Below are positions 53,890-62,861 of a stretch of 64,000 nt of DNA, piece by piece (the stretch's first letter is position 1; every line of letters starts with the position of its first letter). Source of the DNA: Paraburkholderia gardini (lineage in GTDB: Bacteria > Pseudomonadota > Gammaproteobacteria > Burkholderiales > Burkholderiaceae); NCBI RefSeq assembly GCF_907164575.1, contig NZ_CAJQYY010000031.1, positions 1 to 64,000 on the forward strand, written 5' to 3'. The position numbers were made by a program, and so were the translations under genes. The notes beneath the pieces were generated by a model. That model saw only the letters and a list, made by a program, of their open reading frames with translations. It did no database searches and was not told where the DNA came from.

Positions 53890-55110
53890 ATGAGCTGGAC
53901 ACGGGAACAGAGAAACGTCACGATTGCCGCCTATCTGGGCTGGACACTCGACGCATTCGATTTCTTTCTGATGGTTTTTATATTGAAAGATATCGCCGCC
54001 GAGTTTCATACGGAAATATCTTCCGTCACCTACGCCATTTTCCTGACGCTAATGGCGCGACCCGTCGGCGCCCTCATCTTCGGACGGCTCGCTGACCGGT
54101 TCGGCCGCCGTCCCACGCTGATGATCAACATCGCGTGTTATTCCCTGCTCGAACTGCTGTCGGGCTTTTCGCCGAATCTCGCCACCCTGCTCGTCCTGCG
54201 CACGCTCTTCGGCGTCGCGATGGGCGGCGAATGGGGCGTCGGTTCCGCGCTCACCATGGAAACCATTCCGCCCCATGCGCGCGGTTTCGTGTCCGGCCTG
54301 CTGCAGGCGGGCTACCCGAGCGGCTACCTGCTCGCTTCCCTCGTATTCGGCCAGCTCTATCAGTACATCGGCTGGCGCGGCATGTTCTTCATCGGTGTGC
54401 TGCCCGCGCTGCTCGTGCTGTACGTTCGCGCGCACGTGCCCGAATCGCCCGCATGGCAAACGATGCAGCAGCGGCCACGCCCCGGCCTCATCGCCACGCT
54501 GCGGCAGAACGTCAAGCTCTCGATCTATGCGATCGTGCTGATGACGGCGTTCAACTTCTTCTCGCACGGCACCCAGGACCTGTATCCGACGTTCCTGCGC
54601 GTGCAGCACAAGTTCGGTCCGGAGATCGTGCAGAACATCAGCATCGTGCTGAACGTCGGCGCGATTGTCGGGGGTCTCTTCTTCGGCGCGCTCTCCGAAA
54701 AGATCGGCCGTAAGCGGGCCATCTTCATCGCGGCGCTGATCGCCCTGCCGGCCCTCTGGCCGTGGGCATTCTCGACGACTCCGCTCATGCTCGCCGCCGG
54801 CGCGTTCCTGATGCAGATCTCGGTGCAAGGCGCGTGGGGCGTGATTCCGGTGCATCTGAACGAGATCTCCCCCGACGATATCCGCGCGACCTTCCCCGGT
54901 CTCGTCTATCAGCTCGGCAATCTGCTCGCCGCGATCAACGGGCCGATGCAGGCGAAGTTCGCGGAAGCGCACGGCAACAACTACGCACTGCCGATGGCAC
55001 TCGTCGCGGGCATCGTGGCGGTCGTGATCGCCATGCTGATCCTGTTTAGCCGTGAACGACGCGGCATCGATATGACGCAGTCAGCCAGGGAGGTCGCGGC
55101 GCTCCACTGA
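53890..55110 (+). CDS. MFS transporter (carboxylate/sialate:H+ symporter type)
   Basis: A 406-residue MFS protein with 12 segments. Motifs include YLGWTLDAFDFFLMVFIL at the first helix, FGRLADRFGRRP in the 2-3 loop and GVAMGGEWGVGSALTMETI in helix 4, a pattern of the lactate/sialate (SHS) group. The ATG at 53890 matches the start of the first helix and has purines upstream. It probably imports a carboxylate related to the island's substrate. Confidence 0.88.
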   Translation: MSWTREQRNVTIAAYLGWTLDAFDFFLMVFILKDIAAEFHTEISSVTYAIFLTLMARPVGALIFGRLADRFGRRPTLMINIACYSLLELLSGFSPNLATLLVLRTLFGVAMGGEWGVGSALTMETIPPHARGFVSGLLQAGYPSGYLLASLVFGQLYQYIGWRGMFFIGVLPALLVLYVRAHVPESPAWQTMQQRPRPGLIATLRQNVKLSIYAIVLMTAFNFFSHGTQDLYPTFLRVQHKFGPEIVQNISIVLNVGAIVGGLFFGALSEKIGRKRAIFIAALIALPALWPWAFSTTPLMLAAGAFLMQISVQGAWGVIPVHLNEISPDDIRATFPGLVYQLGNLLAAINGPMQAKFAEAHGNNYALPMALVAGIVAVVIAMLILFSRERRGIDMTQSAREVAALH

Positions 55111-55194
55111 ACGCGACGTCCTGAACGCCGGCCCGGTGCCGGCGCGAACATCCGGCAACAGGCAGCACCCGCGCTGCTTTCGCCCGTTATACGA

Positions 55195-55228
55195 GGCCGT
55201 TCCGATTTTGTCCGGAACGGCCTTTTTT
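55195..55228 (+). terminator. Rho-independent terminator after the MFS gene
   Basis: A perfect 10-bp stem GGCCGTTCCG/CGGAACGGCC with an eight-base loop is followed by six T. It lies 84 bases after the transporter stop and separates the island from the fatty-acid block. Confidence 0.92.
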
Positions 55229-55423
55229 CATTTGCACGCCACCCGACGCATGCGCTGTCGCAACGCAGCAAACAGCGGCGATCGAGCACTTTTTAGAGGC
55301 GTCCACCCACATTCCCGCTTGCTGTTAAAAGCATCGCCTTCTTATCCTGAAAAAAACGTCCGTTTCAATCGGATACTTGAATCGCCTGTTCGCGGTCGGG
55401 CGATCGACACTGGGAGGCGCAAC

Positions 55424-56311
55424 ATGGCAGTTCGCACCACAGGCCGGCTTGCCGGCGACACGAAGTCGCGCATCCTCGACGCTGCCGAAACCCTCTTCAT
55501 CGAATGCGGCTATGAGGCGATGTCGTTGCGGCAGATCACGTCGCGCGCCGAGGTCAATCTCGCGGCGGTCAACTATCACTTCGGCAGCAAGGAAGCGCTA
55601 ATCCACGCGATGCTGTCGCGACGCCTCGACCGGCTGAACCAGGAGCGTCTGAAGCTGCTGGACCGCTTCGACGCGATGCCCGGCTCGCGCCTCACCTGCG
55701 AACACGTGCTCGGCGCGATGTTCATTCCCGCGCTGCGGCTGTCGCGCGATCCGCAGGTCGGCGGCAAGGCGTTCCTGCGGCTCCTCGGCCGCGCCTATAC
55801 CGATCCTTCCTCGTTCATTCGCGACTTTCTCGCGGCGCATTACGAGTCTGTCGCGATGCGTTTCTTCGACGCGTTCCAGCGCGCGCTGCCGCATCTGCCG
55901 CGCGAGGAACTCGGCTGGCGTCTGCACTTCGCGATCGGCGCGCTGTCCGGCGTGCTGGCCGGCACGGACACCGAGAGCCTCATCGCCGGGTTCTCGCAGG
56001 GCAAGTCGATGAACGACCTGCAACTGATCGCACGCCTCGCTTCGCTGATGGTGTCCGCGCTGAAGGCACCGCTGCCGGATGCTTCGCAGTTCGCCGCGTT
56101 CGCCGCTGTCCTTGGCGATGCCGCCGACGGCAGTGAACCCGACTGCCCAGACACCTCGTCTGCTGGTTCGGACGCGGGCGCTGCTGGTGCGTCCAGCATG
56201 CGCGACAACGCGGGTTCCGGCACAACCGCCGACGATCCGCCGCCGCACACGACCGCACCATCCGCTCAATCCGCCAGTACAGTCGAACGCGCAGTGAACC
56301 ATCCGGTCTGA
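55424..56311 (+). CDS. TetR-family regulator of fatty-acid degradation genes
   Basis: A 295-residue TetR protein. The helix-turn-helix is in RILDAAETLFIECGYEAMS with LRQITSRAEVNLAAVNYHFG. It ends with about 70 residues that are Ser, Ala, Asp and Pro rich, unusual for the family and probably disordered. GGGAGG precedes the ATG. It is the first gene before FadE and reads the same way, as in other Burkholderia blocks where PsrA/FadR-like TetR proteins sense acyl-CoA; the ligand is inferred. Confidence 0.9.
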   Translation: MAVRTTGRLAGDTKSRILDAAETLFIECGYEAMSLRQITSRAEVNLAAVNYHFGSKEALIHAMLSRRLDRLNQERLKLLDRFDAMPGSRLTCEHVLGAMFIPALRLSRDPQVGGKAFLRLLGRAYTDPSSFIRDFLAAHYESVAMRFFDAFQRALPHLPREELGWRLHFAIGALSGVLAGTDTESLIAGFSQGKSMNDLQLIARLASLMVSALKAPLPDASQFAAFAAVLGDAADGSEPDCPDTSSAGSDAGAAGASSMRDNAGSGTTADDPPPHTTAPSAQSASTVERAVNHPV

Positions 56312-56401
56312 CAGTTAAACAGGGTCGACGGGCAATCAGGAACACGCGCGCCGTTTGCGCGGACGTGCCCGATTACACCGTGAAAACAGGGAGAATTCGT
56401 C

Positions 56402-58900
56402 ATGCAGTGGCTTATCGTTGCGCTCTTCGTCGTGAGTGCCGGGCTTGTCTTCATGCAGGCACGCGCCGCATGGTGGCTGGCGTTCATGGCCGTGTGGGTC
56501 GCCACCGCCTTCCTGACGGGTGCGGCGGGACCGGTCGCCACGACGTGCCTTGCCATCGTCCTCGTGATTCCCGCGCTCGTTCTCGCACTAAAGCCCCTGC
56601 GCCGTTTATGGCTCACGAAGCCCGTGCTCGAAATCTTCCGCAAGATCCTGCCCGAGATGTCGCCAACCGAGCGCGACGCCATCGAAGCCGGCACTGTGTG
56701 GTGGGATGCCGCACTCTTCTCCGGGCGTCCGCACTGGGACACGCTGCTCGCTCATGGTCCGGTCACGCTCACGGCTGAAGAGCAGGCGTTTCTCGACAAC
56801 GAATGCCAGCACCTGTGCGATCTCGCGAACGACTGGGAAACCAGCGCGGTCTGGCAGGATCTCTCGCCGCAAACGTGGCAGTTCATCAAGGAGAAAGGCT
56901 TCCTCGGCATGATCATTCCGAAGCAGTATGGCGGCAAGCAGTTCTCCGCGTACGCGCATTCGCAGGTCATCATGAAGCTCGCCACGCGCTGTTCGGCGGC
57001 TGCCGTTTCGGTGATGGTGCCGAACTCGCTCGGCCCCGCCGAACTGCTGATGCACTACGGCACCGAAGCGCAGAAAAATCACTATCTGCCGCGTCTCGCG
57101 AGCGGCGAGGAAATTCCCTGCTTCGCGCTGACGAGCCCGTACGCCGGTTCCGATGCGGCTGCGATTCCGGATGTGGGCATCGTCTGCGAAGGCACGTTCG
57201 AAGGCCGCGAAACGCTGGGTTTTCGCGTGACGTGGGACAAGCGCTACATCACGCTCGGACCGGTCGCGACGGTGCTCGGTCTCGCCTTTCGCGTGCGCGA
57301 CCCGGACCATCTGCTGGGCGTCGACGACGAACCCGGCATCACCTGCGCGCTGATTCCAGCGACGCATCCCGGCGTGAAGATCGGTCGCCGTCACTGGCCG
57401 CTGAACGCCGTGTTCCAGAATGGCCCGAACGCCGGCCGCGACGTGTTCATTCCGCTCGACTGGGTGATCGGCGGACGCGAGCAGGTGGGCAACGGCTGGC
57501 GCATGTTGATGGAATGTCTCGCGGCGGGCCGGGCGATTTCGCTGCCGTCGTCGAACGTCGGCATGGCGAAACTCGCCGTGCGCGGCACGGGTGCCTATGC
57601 CGCGGTGCGCCGGCAGTTCCGCACGGCCGTCGGCAGGTTCGAGGGCGTGCAGGAAGCGCTCGGCCGCATGGGCGGCAACCTCTACGTGATGGACGCCGCG
57701 CGCCGCCTGTCGGCGCAGGCGGTCGATCTCGGCGAAAAGCCCTCGGTGATTTCGGCGATCGTGAAGTATCACATCACCGAACGCGCCCGGAAGGTCATTA
57801 ACGACGGCATGGACGTCGTCGCCGGCAAGGGCATCTGCATGGGGCCGTCGAATTTCCTCGCGCGCGCCTACCAGCAGGTGCCGATCTCGATCACCGTCGA
57901 AGGCGCGAATATTCTCACGCGCTGCCTGATCATCTTCGGTCAGGGCGCGATCCGCTGCCATCCGTACGTGCTGAAGGAAATGGCCGCCACGCGGGAGGCC
58001 GATCGTCACAAGGCGCTGCGCGATTTCGACGAAGCGTTCTTCGGACACGCGAGCTTCACGCTATCGAATGCGATGCGCAGTTTCGTTTATGGGCTGACGG
58101 GTGGCGTTTTCATCGCGAAGCCGCAGCGCGCGCACGCGCCGCTCGTTCACCACTATCGCGCCGCGACACGCATGTCGACCGCGTTCGCGCTGCTCGCCGA
58201 TATTTCGATGTTCGTGCTGGGCGCCGACCTGAAGCGTCGCGAGCGCATTTCGGGGCGGCTCGGCGACGTGCTTTCGCAGCTGTACCTGATTTCGGCGACG
58301 CTCAAGCGCTTCGAGGACGAAGGCCGCCAGGAGAGCGATCTGCCGCTCGTATGCTGGGGCGTCGAGGATGCGCTGTATCGGGCGCAGCAGGCCATCGACG
58401 GCGTGCTCGCGAATTATCCGAACCGGCTCGCGGCGGGTCTGGTGCGCGTGCTCGCGTTTCCGTTCGGTCTGCCGCATCGCGCGCCGTCGGACAGCCTCGG
58501 CACGGCGATTGCCGAACTGATGCAGACGCCCGGTGCGGCACGCGAGCGCCTCGTCGCTGATTCGTACGTTCCGCCGGTCGACGTCGATCCGCTCGGCTAT
58601 GGCGAACTCGTGTTCGCGCTAACGCCGCGCGTCACGCAGATCGAGCAGAAGCTGCGCGAGGCCGTCAAAAGCGGCCTGATCGGGCCGATGCCGCAAAGCC
58701 TGCCCGATCTGGCCGCATGGATCGAAACCGCCGAAGGACTCGGCCTGATCGACGGCAGCGAACGCGGCGTGCTGGCCGACTATGCACGCTACGGCGCGGA
58801 AGTCGTCAAGGTCGACGACTTCCCGGCCGACTTCGGCATGCTCGCCGATCTGCAAAAGCGCAAGGATGCGCTCGAGCGCGCGATGGAAATGGCCGTCTGA
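56402..58900 (+). CDS. fadE: Acyl-CoA dehydrogenase, FadE type
   Basis: An 832-residue long acyl-CoA dehydrogenase resembling E. coli FadE in size and layout. Two hydrophobic segments (residues about 1-20 and 28-62) anchor it. The dehydrogenase core has GFLGMIIPKQYGGKQFSAYA, PCFALTSPYAGSDAA and AVRRQFRTAVGRFEGVQEA, then a C-terminal extension. It catalyses the first oxidation of beta-oxidation, passing electrons to ETF. Confidence 0.93.
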   Translation: MQWLIVALFVVSAGLVFMQARAAWWLAFMAVWVATAFLTGAAGPVATTCLAIVLVIPALVLALKPLRRLWLTKPVLEIFRKILPEMSPTERDAIEAGTVWWDAALFSGRPHWDTLLAHGPVTLTAEEQAFLDNECQHLCDLANDWETSAVWQDLSPQTWQFIKEKGFLGMIIPKQYGGKQFSAYAHSQVIMKLATRCSAAAVSVMVPNSLGPAELLMHYGTEAQKNHYLPRLASGEEIPCFALTSPYAGSDAAAIPDVGIVCEGTFEGRETLGFRVTWDKRYITLGPVATVLGLAFRVRDPDHLLGVDDEPGITCALIPATHPGVKIGRRHWPLNAVFQNGPNAGRDVFIPLDWVIGGREQVGNGWRMLMECLAAGRAISLPSSNVGMAKLAVRGTGAYAAVRRQFRTAVGRFEGVQEALGRMGGNLYVMDAARRLSAQAVDLGEKPSVISAIVKYHITERARKVINDGMDVVAGKGICMGPSNFLARAYQQVPISITVEGANILTRCLIIFGQGAIRCHPYVLKEMAATREADRHKALRDFDEAFFGHASFTLSNAMRSFVYGLTGGVFIAKPQRAHAPLVHHYRAATRMSTAFALLADISMFVLGADLKRRERISGRLGDVLSQLYLISATLKRFEDEGRQESDLPLVCWGVEDALYRAQQAIDGVLANYPNRLAAGLVRVLAFPFGLPHRAPSDSLGTAIAELMQTPGAARERLVADSYVPPVDVDPLGYGELVFALTPRVTQIEQKLREAVKSGLIGPMPQSLPDLAAWIETAEGLGLIDGSERGVLADYARYGAEVVKVDDFPADFGMLADLQKRKDALERAMEMAV

Positions 58901-58987
58901 CTCGAAACACGCGCCCCGCCGTGCACGCCGCACGCGGGACGCTTCGCACACAGTGAACGCCCACACAGCACACCGCGGAACCGGACG

Positions 58988-60415
58988 ATGAACGACTCCT
59001 ACCTGAACTTCGTCAACTCGCCATTTGGCGCGCGGCTCGCAAGCTCGCTTGGACTGCCGAAGCCCGAGGTGCTGCGCCGCTATCGCGCGGACCGGCCTGA
59101 ATTCGAAGGGCTGATTGCCGTCGGCGCGGGACCGCAGCCGCGGATGCTTGAGGCGCTCGCCGGCATGATCGCGCGTACCGGCATGACGGGCGTCGCCCAT
59201 GAAAGTGCGGGGTTGTGGATTCCCCTCGCGCAACGACACGGAATGTTGACCGGCCGCTTCGAGCCGGTCGCGAGTGGTGCACGTGGAGCGAGCGGTTCGG
59301 CGCAAGGCCGCATGAGCGCACTGCTGTTCGACGCCAGCGGTATCGAGGACACCACGCAGTTCGATACGCTCTACGCGTTCTTTCACGACGCGTTGCGTTC
59401 GCTCGACAAATGCGGGCGCATCGTCGTGTTCGGCCGGCCACCGGAAGTGTGTGCAACCACAAGGCAATGGACCGCTCAACGCGCGCTCGAAGGCTTCACG
59501 CGTTCGCTTGGCAAGGAAGCACGTCGCGGCATCACGTCCAACCTGATCCACGTGGCACCCGGCGCGGAAGCGCTGGCCGAAGCCACGCTGCGGTTTTTCC
59601 TGTCGCCGCGCTCGGCGTATGTGTCGGGCCAGGTCGTACGCATCGAAACCGTGACACACGCGCTGCCCGTATTCGACTGGAAGCAGCCGCTCGCGGGCCG
59701 TCGCGCGCTGGTGACGGGTGCCGCGCGTGGCATCGGCGCATCGATTGCGGAGGTGCTCTCGGCCGAAGGCGCGCAGGTGATCGGCGTCGACATTCCGTCC
59801 GCGAAAGAGGTGCTCGACCGTACGATGCGCGCGCTGAACGGCACCGCCCTCGCCTTCGACATCGCCGCACCGGAAACGCCGGCGCAACTCGCGGCGGCGC
59901 TCGATGAAAACGGTGTCGACATCATCGTGCACAATGCCGGCATCACGAAGGACAAAACCATCGCGAAGATGACGGCTGCCGCGTGGCACAGCGTCATCGA
60001 CATCAATCTGGCGGCGCAGGAACGCATCGACGATACGCTGCTCGAAGCGGGCACGCTGCGCCATGGCGGACGGATTATCGGTGTGTCGTCGATCAGCGGC
60101 ATCGCGGGCAATCGCGGGCAAAGCAACTACGCGACGTCGAAAGCGGGCGTGATCGGACGCGTGCAGAGCATGGCGCCGCATCTGCTCGAACGGCACATCA
60201 CGATCAACGCGGTCGCACCTGGCTTCATCGAAACGCAGATGACCGCGAAGATACCGCTCGCGATCCGCGAGGCAGGACGTCGCATGAATTCGATGAGCCA
60301 GGGCGGCCAGCCGGTCGATGTCGCGCAGACGATCGCATGGCTCGCGCACCCGGCCTCAGCGGGTGTGACGGGTCAGGTGGTGCGCGTGTGCGGCCAGAGC
60401 CTGCTCGGAGCCTGA
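58988..60415 (+). CDS. High-molecular-weight 3-oxoacyl reductase (FabG4 type)
   Basis: A 475-residue two-domain FabG. The N-terminal about 210 residues are a flavodoxin-like domain lacking a clear nucleotide motif. The C-terminal ketoreductase has VTGAARGIGASIAEVL, HNAGITKDKTI and the catalytic SSISGIAGNRGQSNYATSK. FabG4-like proteins of this size act on CoA thioesters with NADH. Next to FadE, MaoC and thiolase it probably oxidises (R)-3-hydroxyacyl-CoA. It follows FadE by 87 bases and precedes MaoC by two. Confidence 0.9.
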   Translation: MNDSYLNFVNSPFGARLASSLGLPKPEVLRRYRADRPEFEGLIAVGAGPQPRMLEALAGMIARTGMTGVAHESAGLWIPLAQRHGMLTGRFEPVASGARGASGSAQGRMSALLFDASGIEDTTQFDTLYAFFHDALRSLDKCGRIVVFGRPPEVCATTRQWTAQRALEGFTRSLGKEARRGITSNLIHVAPGAEALAEATLRFFLSPRSAYVSGQVVRIETVTHALPVFDWKQPLAGRRALVTGAARGIGASIAEVLSAEGAQVIGVDIPSAKEVLDRTMRALNGTALAFDIAAPETPAQLAAALDENGVDIIVHNAGITKDKTIAKMTAAAWHSVIDINLAAQERIDDTLLEAGTLRHGGRIIGVSSISGIAGNRGQSNYATSKAGVIGRVQSMAPHLLERHITINAVAPGFIETQMTAKIPLAIREAGRRMNSMSQGGQPVDVAQTIAWLAHPASAGVTGQVVRVCGQSLLGA

Positions 60416-60417
60416 CG

Positions 60418-61338
60418 ATGGGCGAGCCCTCCCGCTTCGGCGAGACACCTGGCGCCGTGCGCCCGGAAACGGTGATGATCCAGCGTCTGCCGCAACCTGC
60501 CGCGCTCTACGGGCGGGCGCTGTCCGGTGTGTTCAAGCGTGGCCGTGCAACGCGTCTGCCGCCGCTGCGGCTCGTGCGCCCCGCCGTGCCACTCGAACAG
60601 GCCGCGATCGATCGCTATGCACGCGTCTGCGGTTTCATTCCGGAGCAGGGTCTGCCGTTCACGTTTCCGCATCTGCTCGCGTTTCCGCTGCATCTGCTGA
60701 TACTCACCGACCCGGCCTTTCCATGGCCTGCACCAGGACTCGTGCATCTCGCGAACAGCGTGCATCAGCACCAGCCGCTCTATCCCGACGACGTGCTGCG
60801 CGTCGAAGTCGAATTCGGTGCGCTGCTGCGTCACGAAAAAGGCCAGGTGTTCGTACTCCATTCGCGCCTCTACCGACGCGGTGAAGCAGTCTGGGACGGC
60901 GACAGTGTCTATCTGAAGCGCGGCATCGCGCCGGACGGCGTGAGAGGTTCCGCGCTCGCGCCACTGCAGATCGAGCGCGCCGCGCTGGTTCGTCACACGC
61001 GCTGGCAGTTGCCGCCGCAGCTGGGCCGCGATTACGCGAGGGTATCCGGCGACTACAACCCGATTCACCTGAGCACCCTTTCCGCGCGGGCATTCGGCTT
61101 TCCGCGCGCGATCGCGCACGGCATGTGGACGCTCGCGCGCGCGGCGGCCGCATTGCAGCCGCCCAAACGCCTCGCAAACGCCGTCATCAGCGGCGAATTC
61201 AAGCTGCCGATGTTTCTGCCGGGCGACGCATCGATCTGGACGTCGTCCACCGCGCCGACCATGCGCGAGCTCGAAGTGCGCGACAGCGCCGGCGAAAAAC
61301 CGCATCTGCGCGCGCGACTTCAGTGGACGCTGCAATGA
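60418..61338 (+). CDS. MaoC-family (R)-enoyl-CoA hydratase
   Basis: A 306-residue double hot-dog protein. The C-terminal domain has the hydratase-2 motif DYARVSGDYNPIHLSTLSA ending in AHGMW, with the Asp-His catalytic pair. The N-terminal copy has degenerated, as usual. MaoC hydratases produce (R)-3-hydroxyacyl-CoA, which FabG4-type reductases accept. The ATG lies two bases after the FabG stop. Confidence 0.9.
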   Translation: MGEPSRFGETPGAVRPETVMIQRLPQPAALYGRALSGVFKRGRATRLPPLRLVRPAVPLEQAAIDRYARVCGFIPEQGLPFTFPHLLAFPLHLLILTDPAFPWPAPGLVHLANSVHQHQPLYPDDVLRVEVEFGALLRHEKGQVFVLHSRLYRRGEAVWDGDSVYLKRGIAPDGVRGSALAPLQIERAALVRHTRWQLPPQLGRDYARVSGDYNPIHLSTLSARAFGFPRAIAHGMWTLARAAAALQPPKRLANAVISGEFKLPMFLPGDASIWTSSTAPTMRELEVRDSAGEKPHLRARLQWTLQ

Positions 61339-61496
61339 GCGCCCATGCCATGCGTTACGTTATGTCACGTCACGGCGAAATCGTGGAATCAATGTCGTAC
61401 GTATTTCGTTACTGCTTTTGCAGCGGTCGATGCAGACGATCCGCCGCATTCGTCTGAATCTATCGATAATCAGGGCATGACCTGAAGGAGCCGAGC

Positions 61497-62798
61497 ATGT
61501 CTCACCCGCTTCCTGCCGTGCGGCGCGTCGCCGTCGTCGGCGGCAACCGCATTCCGTTCGCGCGGTCCAACACGGCTTACGCAAGCGCATCGAACCAGGA
61601 CATGCTGACGTTCACGCTGCAGGGTCTGATCGACCGCTTCAACCTGCACGGCATGAGACTGGGCGAAGTCGCGGCGGGCGCGGTCATCAAACATTCACGT
61701 GACTTCAACCTGACGCGCGAATCGCTGCTCTCCACCACGCTCGCGAAGGAAACCCCTGCCTACGACGTGCAGCAGGCCTGCGGCACCGGCCTCGAAGCAG
61801 CGATTCTCGTCGCGAACAAGATCGCGCTCGGGCAGATCGAAGCGGGCATCGCGGGCGGCGTCGATACGACGTCGGACGCGCCGGTCGGCGTCAACGAAAA
61901 GATGCGCCAGATCCTCCTCGAAGCGAACCGCGGCAAGACAACCGGCCAGCGCGTCGGCGCGCTGGCAAAGCTGCGCCCGCGGATGTTTTTCACACCGCTG
62001 CTGCCGCGCAACGTCGAGCCGCGCACGGGCCTTTCGATGGGCGAGCATTGCGAGCGCATGGCGAAGCGTTGGGGCATCGAGCGCGAAGCGCAGGATGCGC
62101 TCGCGCTCGAAAGCCACCGCAAGCTCGCAGAAGCCAGCCGGAACGGTTTCCTCAATGATCTGATGACGCCGTATCGCGGCCTGACAGGCGACAACAACCT
62201 GCGCGCCGATCTCACGCCCGAAAAACTCGCCGGGCTCAAGCCCGCATTCGATCGCGACGCGGGCACGCTGACGGCCGGCAATTCGACGCCGCTCACCGAC
62301 GGTGCGTCCGCCGTGCTGCTTGCGAGCGAAGCGTGGGCGGCCGAACGCGGCCTGCCGGTGCTCGCGTATCTGACATGGTCGGAGACCGCCGCTGTCGATT
62401 TCTTCGATAAAAAGGAAGGCCTGCTGATGGCGCCCGCGTATGCGGTGCCGCGCATGCTGGCGCGCGCCGGCCTGAGCCTGCAGGACTTCGACTTCTACGA
62501 AATTCACGAGGCGTTCGCGGCGCAGGTGCTGTGCACGCTCGCGGCGTGGCAGGATGACGAGTATTGCCGCACGCAACTGGACCTGCCCGGCCCGCTCGGC
62601 ACGATCGATCGCACGAAACTGAACGTGAACGGCGGTTCGCTCGCAACGGGCCATCCGTTCGCGGCCACCGGCGGACGTATCGTTGCAGGACTCGCAAAGC
62701 TGCTTGCTCAACTCGACAAGCCAGCAGGCACCGCGCGCGGACTGATCTCGATCTGCGCGGCGGGCGGCCAGGGCGTTGTCGCCATTCTCGAACGCTAG
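61497..62798 (+). CDS. Acetyl-CoA acyltransferase (FadI-type thiolase)
   Basis: A 433-residue thiolase. Acylated Cys95 is in QQACGTGLEAA, the His is in YEIHEAFAAQVL, the glycine loop in NVNGGSLATGHPFAATGGR and the second Cys in ISICAAGGQG. Its length and pattern fit the FadI group. It would cleave 3-oxoacyl-CoA made by the FabG-type gene. Confidence 0.93.
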   Translation: MSHPLPAVRRVAVVGGNRIPFARSNTAYASASNQDMLTFTLQGLIDRFNLHGMRLGEVAAGAVIKHSRDFNLTRESLLSTTLAKETPAYDVQQACGTGLEAAILVANKIALGQIEAGIAGGVDTTSDAPVGVNEKMRQILLEANRGKTTGQRVGALAKLRPRMFFTPLLPRNVEPRTGLSMGEHCERMAKRWGIEREAQDALALESHRKLAEASRNGFLNDLMTPYRGLTGDNNLRADLTPEKLAGLKPAFDRDAGTLTAGNSTPLTDGASAVLLASEAWAAERGLPVLAYLTWSETAAVDFFDKKEGLLMAPAYAVPRMLARAGLSLQDFDFYEIHEAFAAQVLCTLAAWQDDEYCRTQLDLPGPLGTIDRTKLNVNGGSLATGHPFAATGGRIVAGLAKLLAQLDKPAGTARGLISICAAGGQGVVAILER

Positions 62799-62861
62799 CG
62801 GCACCACGGTGAGCATTAAAATGACAACCACAACAATACAGTCAGACTCAGGAGACAAGCG

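Noticed and set aside
55359..55373. TCCG/CGGA repeat as the TetR operator
   Set aside because: Only four-base arms; too short to separate from chance without binding data.
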